From Tretioscincus oriximinensis (Eukaryota; Chordata; Lepidosauria; Squamata; Gymnophthalmidae), in the NCBI GenBank assembly GCA_022410635.1, contig JAJVDF010000260.1, positions 904,368 to 968,367 on the forward strand: a stretch of 64,000 nt of DNA, in the 5' to 3' direction. This document shows positions 40,111-50,861 of the stretch, one piece after another. Position 1 is the first letter of the stretch; the number at the start of each line of letters is the position of its first letter. The notes beneath the pieces are model-generated. The model was not told where the DNA came from and searched no databases. It was given only the letters and a program-made list of their open reading frames with translations. Position numbers and translations under genes: made by a program.

Positions 40111-41254
40111 TATTTCAAGTTCTTCAGGACTGAAGATGGTTTAAAACCACACGTTTGATCAATCCCCAATTTCACATTTTCCGGCATTTACAACTGAAAA
40201 CAGTCCTTCCGCGCCTGGCCGGCGTCCAGTGTTGCCAGAAAGACGAAATCCTTGAAAACTTTTGCAAGAGAGCGTCTTGCTCCTCTTTGTGTTACAGGGA
40301 CCACAAACCCCCGGCGGGTGCCAAAACGCTGGTTGCTATGGCGGTCCTCATAAATCATCAATTATTGCTGTGATTATGAAAGTGACAGCCTCATAAAGCA
40401 ATTTGCATTTTTGACTAATTTTGAGGGTTCCTCTTGCTCCCCTCCGGACATTCTTTGCTTTGCAAACACTGCACCATGGCAACGGCGGGACACTTAAGCT
40501 CGTTATCAGGCGGCTCAGCTGTGCGCTCGGACCCTGCTGCTTTGGCATTTAACGGTGGCNGGGCACCTCGTGTCGCCGAGCAGGGGATCTTTCCAATTCA
40601 TAGATAGATTTTGGATAGGGAGGAATGGGTAGAAGGCTGGACCAGAAAGCAGAAGCCTTTCCGGTTGCTATGACAACCTAAACTGATCAATTTCCTGTCA
40701 CCCTTTTTTTACGCAGCCGCCCGCCCCCCCTTTCTCTCTCTTGTGGCCGCAAACACTAATTAGGAATGCAGCCCTTCCCTTCCATGTTCAGCTTACAGAT
40801 TAAAGGCGGTCATGCTTAATTTATCATTTAACATGTCCTCCCACATTGGTATAGCAGGGCAGAATGAATAATAACTTTTACTTGTTTACAACATCTTCAA
40901 CTTAATTTCACTAATTAGGTTTTGCAATCGCAGGGATTTTAGAGGCAGCCGGCTCAGTAAAGGGACCAGGAGGGGAGGCTGCCGTCTTTGCAAAAGAAGG
41001 GTGTTTTAATATCAAGCCGAAATCAACAGTATCTTCCGCTGCTCCTTAACGAACTTGTTTCCCAACCCCTTGTCTTATGCCACAGCTCCCCTGTGGAAAG
41101 GTTTCTTTCGTTCGCTCTTTGCATTTTAAGGCATTTGGGCTTCTCCTCGTAAAGATCAAAAATTCACACAATTACGTGGATAAGGCGTCTTATTTATTAT
41201 TTTTTNAATTTTTTTCACACGATTGCCAAAAAAAGATCAAAGTTCCATCTAAAT
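40111..41254. other. repeat-free sequence, candidate conserved non-coding region
   Basis: Over 1 kb without recognised repeats: TCATCAATTATTGCTGTG, CTTAATTTATCATTTAACAT, TTCACTAATTAGG. Best candidate parts: 40330-40450 and 40740-40950. No exon evidence seen. Confidence 0.42.
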
Positions 41255-41460
41255 GTTGCCTATTTACTCCACTGTAGATGGATATTTCTGAATAAAACCC
41301 TGTTCGGACTGCTCTCTTCCAGAATATGCAGCTGTAGTGGAACAAATAAAGCTGATACTAGAAGTGGNGTCAAATCTGGATTAAGAAGTCGTAGCATCTA
41401 AACACAGTTTTTTACACCCTGTCTGGAATCAGCCTTATTTATTCCACTACAGATGGGTAA
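41255..41460. repeat. three-armed foldback (CCACTGTAGATGG words)
   Basis: TTTACTCCACTGTAGATGG (about 41264), the inverse CTGTAGTGGAACAAATAAAG (41332) and the direct form CTTATTTATTCCACTACAG (41433) form direct and inverted relations. Element class unknown. Confidence 0.5.
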
Positions 41461-41484
41461 CCCAGCCAATTTTCCATCCACTAA

Positions 41485-41660
41485 AAATATGTCTCTGTGG
41501 GCGGGACTTTGATCTGATTGGTGAAAAAGGCATCATCCCTCCCGGGGCTAGCTGCGGTGCATGCTGGGAACTGTAGTCCACAGACAGGACCCNATCCAGG
41601 CTGGGCAGAAGGGACTGCCTGCTGCTTGGGAGCAGACTACACTTCCCAGCAGGCTCCACC
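41485..41660. repeat. dispersed repeat with ZNF143-like CTGGGAACTGTAGT arms, copy 1
   Basis: GCATGCTGGGAACTGTAGT at 41559-41577 and the inverse ACTACACTTCCCAGCAGGCT at 41636-41655. A related stretch lies at 62388-62530 in the same order. The arm resembles the ZNF143 site ACTACANNTCCCAGCATGC. Confidence 0.6.
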
Positions 41661-42663
41661 ACAGCACAATAGTAATAATTTAAGTGTCAGCATGATAACC
41701 AAGGTCTTAATTACACAGAAGTCGCAAACTATTTGGCTGAATTTGGACTGATCTGCTGGGGATACCGGCTGTGGGGGCTTTCAGGGGTGGAGGAAGGGCT
41801 TTGCCCCAGTGGTTTGTGGGTAAGAGGAGAAGGGAACCATGATCCATGATAGCAGCCTATACTCTTAGCATCTCCACCACAAAAGGTGGCTGATTCCTGC
41901 CCCAGGCAACTCCTCCCTACCATCCATTTTACAAAAGGCCTCCTTCCCACCAGAACTCGGTTTAATCAACAGAAATTATACATCCAAAGAAAGTTAAAAC
42001 CCTTTAGTGGGTCCCGGGGGAAAGCAGGCGAGGGAGCTACCAAGTGCCTCCAACTGTTCCATGGCCCTGGCAGCTGCAGCTGGAACCCTCTGGGGGCCGC
42101 AAATTCAGCCTGGCAGTCTGTGCACACAGGTGCTCCCCGCTTGCCAAAGCACCAGCTCACTGACTTTACAGCAGCAGGGCTTTCGGCACTGTAGCCTCAA
42201 GGTTAAAGCGACAGTGCCCTGAATTCAAAGGGAAATGTGGTTCCCCTGAAGCCGTGAAAACTAATCCAAGCACAGCCAGCCCTCAGTTTGGAGAGAGCAG
42301 GCTAGGGGGAGACCCAGACATGCCCAAGAACAAAGCAGAAAAATAAGATTCCTGGGGGCTGGGTTGGAGTTGGGAAGGGTAGGAGGAAGGCTGCCTCCTG
42401 CTTCTGCCTCTCTTGAGGGCTTCTCAAGGGAAACCCTTGCACAGTGAGAGGAAAAAGCTAAGAAAACAAATCCGCCGAACAAGCACTGGAATGGTACAAG
42501 ATTCTTCTATGCTTTTACGAGGATTCGTGCCTGGTGTGAATTCTTGTATAAACATGCCAGAANCTTGTGCCAGATGTGCTGGGTGCTTGTCCCTCGGTGA
42601 TCCTTGGACGGAGACTTTNTTTGCCCTTCTGGTTTCTGGAAATGGAAATGGCATTTTAGATTA
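41661..42663. other. unique sequence
   Basis: No gene supported; short frames at 41886-42222 show no known domain. Confidence 0.3.
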
Positions 42664-43796
42664 GAACATAAGAACATAAGAAAAGCTATACTGGATCAGG
42701 CCACAGCCCATCTAGTCCAGCATTCTGTCTCGNACAGAGGCCCACCAGATGCACCTGGGCAGTTCGAACAGAGGAAAGCAAAATATGCTCCTGTTCATGA
42801 CTCCCTGCAAATGGTATTTAAGGAGTCCTGCCTGTTGCTCCAACCCGGAGGCAGCATCCAGACATCCATCCTAGTACCCTTGGTGTCCATAAACCTGTCT
42901 AGTCCTGTCTTGAAACTATCCAAGCTGTTAGCTACCACTACCTCTTCAGGAAGTAAATTCCACAGGCCGATGACCCTCTGGGCGAAAAAAATACTTTCCT
43001 TTGTCTTATCCTTGTTCTCACTTTTCTGCCCATCAGTTTTAAGGAGTGCCCTCTGGTCCTAGTGTTGTGTGAAAGAGAAAACATTTTTTCTCTGTTCACC
43101 CTGTTCATCCCATGCATGATTTTGTACACTTCAATCAGATCACCTCTCAAATGTTGCCTTTAGAGGCTGAAGAGGCCCAGACGTTGCAGCCTTACTTCAT
43201 AAGGGAGGTACTCCAGACCCTTGATCATTTTTTTTGCCCTTTTCTGCACCTTCTCTAGTTCCACAATATGCCTCTTGAGATGTAGTGACCAGAACTGAAC
43301 ACAGTATTCCAAATGTGGCCTCACCACAGATTTATAAAGTGGCAAAACAACATTTGCTGACTTGTTTTCGATTCCTTTCCTAATTATCCCCAACATGGAA
43401 TTTGCCTTTTTTGCTGCTGCTGCACACTGGCTTGACATCTTCATCGAATTGTCCACCAGCACCCCAAGATCCTTTTCTTGCTCGGTCACAGAAAGCTTGG
43501 TTCCCATCAGGTGGTAGAAGTTTGGGTTCTTTGCCCCAATGTGCATGACCTTGCACTTGCTTAAATTGAAGTGCATTTGCCACTATGATGCCCACTCACC
43601 CAATTTCAATAGATCACTCTGGAATGCCTTATAATCATTTTCAGTTTTCACTACCCTGAACAGTTTAGTGTCATCAGCAAACTTGGCTATTTCACTATTT
43701 ACCTCGGCATCCAGATCATTTATGAATATACTGAAAAGCAAAGGTCCCAGTACAGATCCTTGGGGTACCCCACTTCTTACCTCTTTCCATGGATTA
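42664..43796 (-). mobile_element. type B CR1 LINE, best-preserved copy, 5' truncated
   Basis: The 3' end at 42664 has two TTCTTATG units (reverse). It runs through the 3' UTR, C-terminus, RT thumb and RT palm up to the SGVPQGSVLGPLLF motif, and breaks at about 43796. It supplies the sequence missing in the copy at 31834-33926. Confidence 0.92.
42938..43796 (-). pseudogene. CR1 ORF2 reverse-transcriptase palm/thumb to C-terminus
   Basis: Minus-strand translation shows SGVPQGSVLGPLLF then IFINDLDAEVNSEIAK and FADDTKLF (the F-A-D-D catalytic motif) near 43775-43660. Then MHFNLSKCKVMHIGAKNP, EKDLGVLVDNSMKMSSQC and LPLYKSVVRPHLEYCVQFW. Breaks: an in-frame TAG at about 43587 (..EWAS*WQMHF..), a frame change near 43160, and an extra-base frameshift near 43000 (..GRKVRTRIRQRK..). 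The upstream RT fingers and endonuclease are missing. It would have copied CR1 RNA at the target site; this copy cannot. Confidence 0.9.
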
Positions 43797-43802
43797 TATC
43801 AC

Positions 43803-43945
43803 TTCGGGGTCCCTGGTTCCAGAAATGACAGTGTAGATGATGTTACTTGCAGTTCCATTTTGGAATGGACAGATTGATGTCATTTCCAGGGTGGGGGGCT
43901 GAAGTCATGTGACTGGATCCAGAAGCCATGAGACCAGATCTGGGG
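43803..43945 (-). repeat. dispersed repeat rich in CTTCTGGATC / TGACATCA words, copy 2
   Basis: The reverse complement reads CTTCTGGATCCAGTCACATG, then CCCTGGAAATGACATCAATC, then GTCATTTCTGGAACCAGGG, parallel to 14645-14792. Confidence 0.63.
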
Positions 43946-44027
43946 CTACAGTGAGTACGAGTTCCCCTTCCAACTTTCCAATTCTTGGGCACTATCCACG
44001 CTAAGTGTTATTCCAGGATCAAATGTA

Positions 44028-44340
44028 AGCATCTAAGAGGAGCCTTACTGGACCAGAGCTCAGTTCATTTAGTCCAGCATCCTGCCTCACACAGTGGCCC
44101 ACCGTTTGCTTCTAGGTAAAGCAAAAGGGGAAGGCAAAACCTCCCATTACTCTCAACTCCCTGCAGAAGGCTGAGGCCTTCAGAAGGTCTTCTCTTGCCT
44201 GTGACTCGCCAACCTAGAAACAACACCTGTTAGCCACATCTATAAAGATTTAAGAACAGCACTGCTAGATAGGGCTACATCCCACCAAACCTACACTTGC
44301 TCTCAACCCCTTGGAAATGGCCCTTAGAGGCCTCCTCTTG
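44028..44340 (-). mobile_element. CR1 type A tail fragments
   Basis: CTAAGAGGAGCCTTACTGGA to CACAGTGGCCCACC, and a second partial start at 44250 (AAGAACAGCACTGCTAGATA). Two decayed tail pieces. Confidence 0.65.
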
Positions 44341-44344
44341 TCTA

Positions 44345-44565
44345 TCTTGTATCTGAAGAAGTAGAGTTGCTTATGAAAGTTCAGGCTGCCTACCTTTTTT
44401 ATTAGTCTCTAAGGTGCTATAAGGACCCCTTGCTAAAAGGTCCGTCCGTCTGTCCGTCCATCTATCTGCCTGTCTGTCTATCTTATACCTGAAGAAATAG
44501 ACTTGTTTATGAGATCTCCTGCTGCCTCCCCTGTTAGAAATTCTGGTCCACATTGCCATGACTAC
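44345..44565 (+). mobile_element. GAAGTAGAC family head-to-tail dimer with tetranucleotide bridge
   Basis: Unit 1: GTATCTGAAGAAGTAGAGTT to AAGGACCCCTTGCTAAA. Bridge: (TCCG/TCTG/TCTA)n at about 44441-44492. Unit 2: ATACCTGAAGAAATAGACTT to TGTTAGAAATTCTGGTCC. Confidence 0.75.
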
Positions 44566-45448
44566 TTCCCTGAACAGAAAACCCCCAAACACATGGAAGG
44601 ACATTCACGCCAAAGCCAATGATTAAAATTTGCTTTCTGTTGCGTCCTGTCCTGACTTTGAATCACAGGAGAGAAGGGGAGTTTTCCTGCACGTTCCTCC
44701 TTAGGTTATTAAAGGCAACGTGCAGAACATTCCATTATTATGCTACACATGGATAAGAAATGTTAACATTCGCAGGATTATGGTAATTAAGTCTTCCTTC
44801 ACTTTGGGTGATGTGACACTTGCTTGACTATAATGTCACTTCACTTAAAGGCTGCGTAAACAACATTACCTTCGTCACTCTGCATTACGTTCCCAACTGC
44901 GACGAAATTACAAGGTCAGGGTGGACAAGAATATAGGTAATCCCAAGAAAACAGCGTGTAAACGACAGGCTCGGGAGGCTCAAACCGAGTCCTTAAGAGG
45001 AGTAAAACGGGTTCATGTAATGCAGAGGCCTTCAGGGATTGTGTTGCAAGAGGTCTCAAGAGGACCTTTGTTTCCTGTTCCTGGAAATCTACAAAGAGCA
45101 AAGGAAGTTGTTCTTGGGAAAGCTGGAAAGCTGGGAAGGAAATAGTCTGACTAGGCTGTAAAACATACCATGCCTGTTTGGCTGGCATCAAAGGCACTCA
45201 TTAAATTTTGTTCTATTAAAAGGGGATGCAGGAGGTTCAATAATTCATCCCTTTTTAGTTACTCGTGTTTCAGATGCGGGTCATTCAATCAGGAACCTGA
45301 ATGGATTCATTAATAGAAGGACCTGGCTGGCACAGGTGANATCACCTAAGACTTGAGATCAGACTCATGGCTGTGGGTAATCAAAGTGGGAAGAGTTGTG
45401 CCCCTACCAAAAACCTTGTGGCCGGCATCCCTTCAAGGCTGACTCTCA
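44566..45448. other. unique sequence, candidate conserved non-coding element at about 44690-44920
   Basis: Repeat-free, with GGATTATGGTAATTAAGTC, AATGTCACTTCACTTAAAG and TGCATTACGTTCCC. Enhancer-like in composition only. Confidence 0.38.
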
Positions 45449-46570
45449 AGAACATAAGAGGAGCCCTGCTTAATAGGGCCAGAACCCACCAAGTCCACCC
45501 TTCTGTCTCACACAGTGGCTCTCACACAGACATCTCAAGCAGAAGTAAGAGGTAAAACTTGTCTCCACGTCCTGCAAATGGTATTAAAGATGCCCTTTCA
45601 CATTGGCCTTTTTCTAAATGAAGCCCAAGTCCCAGAGGTCTGACTGATCTCATCTGATCTCAGCTCCCTGCAATCTCAGGAATCCTCTCTATTGCTCCAT
45701 CCCAGAGGAAGGATCAAGAGAACCATCCTGGTAGTTATCCTTGGCTTCCATGAACTTGCCTAATCCTGTCTTAAAGCTATCCAGGTTTTATCCAGCTACC
45801 ACCAAGAACAATAAACCTCTGGTTGAAAAAATACTTTCCCTTGTCTGTCCTAACTATTCTGCCCATCAGTTTTTTGTAATGCCGCTTGGTCCTAGTATTG
45901 AATGAGACAGAGGAAATAATTTATTAACCTTTTCCTTGCCATGCATGATTTTATACCCTCTCAAATGTCATCTTTTGAGGCTGAAGAGACCCAGACATTA
46001 CAGTCTGACATTGTAAGGGAGCTGCTCCAGTCCCTTGATCATTCTTGTTGCCCTTTTCTGCACCTTTTCCAGTTCAACAATATCTCTTTTTAAATATGGT
46101 GCCCAGAATTGTACACAGTGTTCCAAATGTGGCCTCACCACAGATTTATAAAGAGGCAAAACAACCTTTGCTGACTTGTTTATGATTCCTTTCCTTATGA
46201 TCCCCAACATGGAATTTGCTTCTTTTTTTTTTTTGCTGCTGCTGTTTCACACTGGATTAATACCTTCATTGAACTGTCCACCAACACCCCAAGATCCTTT
46301 TCCTGCTAGGTCACAAAAAGTTTGGTTCCCATTAGCTGGTAGGAGTAATTGAGGTTCTTTGCCCCGGTGTGCATGATTTTCCACTTGCCTAGGTTGAAGG
46401 GCATTTGCCACTTTGATGCCCACTCACCCTATTTCAATAGATCACTCTGGAGTGCCTTACAATCACTTTCAGTTTTCACTACCCTGAACAGTTTAGTGTC
46501 GTCAGCGAACTTGGCTACTTCACTATTTACCTCAGCATCCAGATCGTTTATGAATATACTGAAAAGCATA
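45449..46570 (-). pseudogene. type A CR1 LINE: RT C-terminus to 3' end
   Basis: Minus-strand frame 46210-45998 reads MLGIIRKGIINKSAKVVLPL, then YKSVVRPHLEHCVQFWAPYL, then VQKRATRMIKGLEQLPYNV. The FADD region is at about 46490-46515. Frameshifts are frequent and a poly-T run sits at 46220-46233. The 3' tail is type A and includes GGTATTAAAGATGCCCTTTC next to TTGGCCTTTTTCTAAATG at about 45580-45620, the uninterrupted version of a site that carries a SINE at 53520-54072. Truncated at 46570. Confidence 0.88.
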
Positions 46571-48104
46571 TTACACTTGAATTACTTCTATAGCAGAAAT
46601 AAGAAGACAAACACTGGGCACACAACTGTCTGCACCTTGCAAAGGCAGCCCCCACTGGAGGATCCCTTGGTTAGATCTAGTTTCACCATAACCACCACTA
46701 CCACTATTTGGACATCAAAACATATCTCAGCTTCATGCCATGTTCAAATAACACTTTGCAAAAATCGATGGATGCAACAATGAAGGGTTTGTTTTTCTTC
46801 TGCTCCAGCTTATATTCCTTTTTTTCAGCACTGGTTTTCTATAGAATTTTCTGCTGCATGCATCGTAATTAACAAAACGAGGAATCAAAAATAACAATAA
46901 ATGTGACACACACATACANACACCCTAAACCATCTTGTGGTTAGATGTTTCCTGCCATCTTTGAAATAAACACTAATAAAACCATCTACCTTTACGGTAT
47001 ATCATTTCCTAAGTCACCCTATAAAGACAATGAAAAGAAATGTGATCTACACACAGGAGCAAAGTCACAAGACAGCTGGCAAACAATCAACGTTTCCATC
47101 ACAAAGTTAATGTCACATTTGGGAGCAGCAAAAAAATACAGACAAAACAGGCGAAATTCAAAGGAAAAGGCGCAGAAAGTTTACGATGCGCTGGGTTAGC
47201 AATAAAGTCCCAGCTCCCAAACGTGAACACGAGCAAAGGTTAGATACAACACACCTTGCTCTTGACAGGGTGACTGCCTCTTTCCTTTTATACTGTTTCT
47301 ACATTCAAGTTAACCAATCAAAACTATTCCCACCACATATTAGCTGTATATCATACACGTGTCCTCAAGACAATTCAAATCTGATTTATTTATTTGAACA
47401 ATTTATTTATTTCCTTTTGGTTTTTTTAATGCTGTAGCAGGAAACCGAAACTACCTTGGTTCTGGAGAAAGAAAGCATCGCTGTTTACAGAACTCACAAG
47501 AGCCAAGTTCCTAGCCCAGGAAACCATTTCTGATTTGGCCTGCATTTCTTATCAAACCGGTCTCTGGTTGCCTGTTGTCTTTAAAAAGCTGGGATTTTTT
47601 TTTTCATGAGAGATTGGAATTTAATTGTTTCCTTTCTAGACAAACAGACGGTCAGACTGATGCAGACTGAAAAGGCCAATAGGATGTCAGAAAGAGGACG
47701 GTATCATAGGATTATGTGCCGAGGTCCAGGGCAGGATAGCAAAACAAGCAGAGGCTTCGGCGTGTTGGAAGAGACCCTGATAAAATAAATCTCAGATCCA
47801 GGCCTCCAAACCAAGTCCACTTCTGTTATGCTAACTTCTTGGGTTTCTTTCTTATTAAGAATCTCTTTCTGATAACAACTTTGGGCTCCCAGAGATACAC
47901 ATCTGGAACGCAACCGAAAGGGCAAAGAGATTACGGGTAAGACGCCTTGTATGCCACAGAAACACTTTGCATCCTTGTTTACCGAGTGGGGAATTTAATA
48001 TTGAAAAAGGAGAACAAACCCAACAGAAGCAACAGCATCTGCCAACAAAGCTCAAGAGTGGTTGAAGGTCGATTTGTTTCATGGCGTCCTTCCAATGTGG
48101 AAGA
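46571..48104. other. unique AT-rich sequence
   Basis: No gene or known repeat supported. Short frames (46945-47199, 47186-47437, 47606-47788) lack domains. Confidence 0.35.
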
Positions 48105-48545
48105 GCTCATAAGAACATAAGAGGAGCACTGCTGAATGCACGCATAGTAGCCCATCTAGTCCAGCCTTCTGCCTCACCCAATGGCCCACCAATTGTCCCA
48201 GAGCATCTCAAGCAGAAGGAGGAAACAAAACCTTCAGTCAATCAACCAATCAGGGTCTAGAAAACCAGGCAGATGAGTGGTCAATCAGTAAATAAGAACG
48301 TAAGAGAATAAATGTAACATAAATAAAATAAATAAGAAAAGCCCTGCTGAATGGGGCCAGAGTAACCCATCTAGTCCAGGCTTCTGGGTCACCCAATGGT
48401 CCACCAATTGCCCCAAGGCATCTCAAGCAGAAGGAAGAAGCAAAATCTTCAGACAGTCACAGAAAACCAGGCAGATGAGTGGTCAATCAGTGAATAAGAA
48501 TGTAAGAATAACATGTAAAATAAAAAAATAAAATACCATAAATAA
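48105..48545 (-). repeat. tandem duplication of a CR1 type A tail segment
   Basis: Two consecutive units of about 210-225 bp (about 48110-48330 and 48335-48540). Each has a CR1 tail start (AGCCCATCTAGTCCAG / AACCCATCTAGTCCAG), CACCAATTG.CCC, CATCTCAAGCAGAAGGA, then the non-CR1 segment AAACCAGGCAGATGAGTGGT, CAATCAGT.AATAAGAA and an AT-rich AATAAA run. Confidence 0.8.
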
Positions 48546-48690
48546 GAAGGGCACCTTGCCCTATGGCTAATATTAGTTTCTGATATAAAAGCAGAAGAAA
48601 GCAAACCCTTTCCCTATTCCTGAGTCCTTGCAAATGGTATTGTGGGAATCCTGCCTGTTGCTCTACTGCTTTACTCCAGAATATCCATTC
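48546..48690 (-). mobile_element. CR1 tail fragment
   Basis: GAAGGGCACCTTGCCCTATG, AAAGCAGAAGAAAGCAAACC, TGCAAATGGTATTGTGGGAA, TCCTGCCTGTTGCTC. Confidence 0.6.
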
Positions 48691-48819
48691 CCAGTGGAAC
48701 AAGTAGTCAACATCTGAATGTGGCTTGACTCTATTTTCCCCGTTGTAGAGACTATCCTTCTGTGGATCAAGTCAATGGATACGACAGCTTTAATTTTTCA
48801 CTTTCCCTTCTTGCAAATT

Positions 48820-48945
48820 CCCTCTTTAAAAATGTTTTATTAATGTGTATATTTTTTTNAAAAAAAATCTTGATCTTCTTTTGCCTGCCCTGGGACCAAT
48901 GGTGAAGGGCGGAAAATAAATAATTTAAAATAAATAAACAACATT
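48820..48945 (+). mobile_element. L2-like LINE 3' tail
   Basis: TTTTATTAATGTGTATATTT, CTTGATCTTCTTTTGCC, CCCTGGGACCAATGGTGAAG, GGCGGAAAATAAATAA: matches the end of 37497-37968. Confidence 0.65.
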
Positions 48946-49650
48946 GGGATGGAAAGACAAGTCAAAACAGAATGTTAAAAATTGGATTTAGATGTATCAA
49001 AACTTTTTTTGTTAAGACAAACGTAAACTGGCACATAATGGGATAATAATTAAAAATGTTATTAAAGAAATGGGAGAAGTTAATTCAACAGACCTACCCT
49101 ACAACGGAGAGGTACCTATGGGGAAGTGAAACCAAAGAGTCATTATTTGTTGTTTTAATTTATTATTATACTGTTGGAAAATTAATTATTAGAATTATTA
49201 GAACAACTGAAGATTCTGCTTCCTCTTGCTGCTGGAGATGCCCCGAATCCACTGAGTGAGATGGGATGCAGAGGTAGATAAGATGCCACCTGGCCCAGCA
49301 GGGCTTTTGGGTTCCCTGATGTTTTCTTCCTCTTTGTTTCCATGTTGTGCACACTGACGGTATCAAACCAAGCTGAGGAACTTCTACAAAACACGTACAA
49401 GGAGAAAAACATCCTTGCCTAGCCGAGCGCAGCCCGACCCCTTTTTGGGCACGCAACTTTTGGCCCCACCCATAACTAAGATGGTGTCCTGGAAGCAGAA
49501 CAGGAAACGACATCAGTAGTGGGAGGGGAACCGGAAGTCATGTGACCAAAAAGGGGCAAGGCCATAAACTAAAGATGGGGCAGGAGGCGGGGTACTGAAA
49601 AGACATCAAGCGGTGGGGGAGGCAGAAGAGGGGAGGGAGAAACTTGTTAA
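48946..49650. other. unique sequence with a GGAAGTCATGTGAC-containing part
   Basis: 49500-49560 has GGAAACGACATCAGTAGTGG and ACCGGAAGTCATGTGACC, distantly like the repeat at 14645. Otherwise nothing. Confidence 0.35.
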
Positions 49651-50185
49651 ATGCTGATCACATGCCCAATTTTGGGGGGGAGGAAACCGGTTTTGGGGTG
49701 TCTACCTCGCCCTCCTGGGGTGTGTGTGTGCCATTTCCCTGTTTTTTGCTGGGGAAAAAAAAATTTTTTTTTTAAACTATTTTTTTAAAAAAAAAATCAC
49801 TGCACCACCACTAGTAGGATCTGGCAATCAAGACAAGCTCCTGAAGGCACTCTTGTATTTAAAAAAATAAAAATTNTCATGCACCTCAAAAAAAGAAGAT
49901 TTTTTCCTTAAACAAAAAAAACAATTCACTGCACAACCAGTAGGGCTCAAGCAACTGGGGCCAACTTCTGAAGGCACCCTCCCATCAGTAAAAAAAAAAA
50001 AATTAAAAAATGTAAATTTCTGATGGACTCCAAAAATTCTCACACACTTAAAAAAATTCTCACATGTTTCACAGATTTCTTGGGTGGGAATTTCAGAGTG
50101 GAATGCATGTTCGTGGATGATTTGCATATTTATGAATATTAATTACCCTGGTTTGGGCCTCAGAAAATCTGGTCGGTCTAGTAAA
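49651..50185 (-). mobile_element. unclassified DNA element with internal tandem units, copy 2
   Basis: Reverse-oriented relative of 6814-7491. Ends: GCTGATCACATGCCC (decayed) and AAAATCTGGTCGGTCTAG. The interior shows about two of the ~135-bp units (CACTGCACCACCACTAGTAG.. and CACTGCACAACCAGTAGGGC..), then AATTCTCACACAC and GATTTGCATATTTATGAAT. Confidence 0.7.
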
Positions 50186-50853
50186 ATTGATTTTCTCCCT
50201 TGTAGGGAAAGCCTAAAATGGGCGAAAACCTTGTGGGAGATTCTCGATCGATTTTCCTGGCAATGGTTGCACATGAAATTCACCTCCATAACTCAAACGC
50301 ACATATTGGGTATTGCTACTATTTGGGGGTTTTTCCCCCAATGTTCTGTTTACTAAACTTGGTTCTAATACTGCAACGGTTGGCCAGTGTTGCAGAATAG
50401 CCCTTCCTGTTCCTTCACAGGCAGTTTCCTGAAAAGTTCACTTACTCAAGCAATGAATGCAGAAGGCAGATGCCATCAACTGTAAATAATGCAAAGCACA
50501 ATTGTCTTCCCTTTAGCATAGATTTCCTGTCCGACATCAGAAACCAAGATTTGTTTATTGAAGCCACACAGACTGTAAATAAAAAGAGATGACACTACTG
50601 AGCCTCTACTTTCCATCTAAGGTCCTTTCCATTGAAGGCCTTACTCTGGATTATACAGTCTGCAGCAGCATGTGGATGCCACGTCCCTATTTGGAGACGT
50701 CATCTGTAGCAAGGCCGAGAGTAAAAAAGACAGAACAACTCATGATGGGCAATTGTTCTAAAGAAGGACAGAGGAGGATGTTATCCTGATGTGCCCAACA
50801 TTAAAAAAAAGAGTTTTTAAAAATGAAGATAAAATAATATTTCGGGCAAAAGG
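50186..50853. other. unique sequence; possible foldback-element remnant at 50640-50710
   Basis: Around 50645-50705, CCTTACTCTGGATTATACAG and GCAGCATGTGGATGCC are reminiscent of the CACTGAG/GTGTAGAC foldback element, strongly decayed. No gene supported. Confidence 0.3.
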
Positions 50854-50861
50854 GTTTTGCA

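Noticed and set aside
42664..46570. CRISPR-like pattern of repeated tails
   Set aside because: Repeats are dispersed, long and diverged CR1 ends; there are no regular spacers and the sequence is vertebrate.
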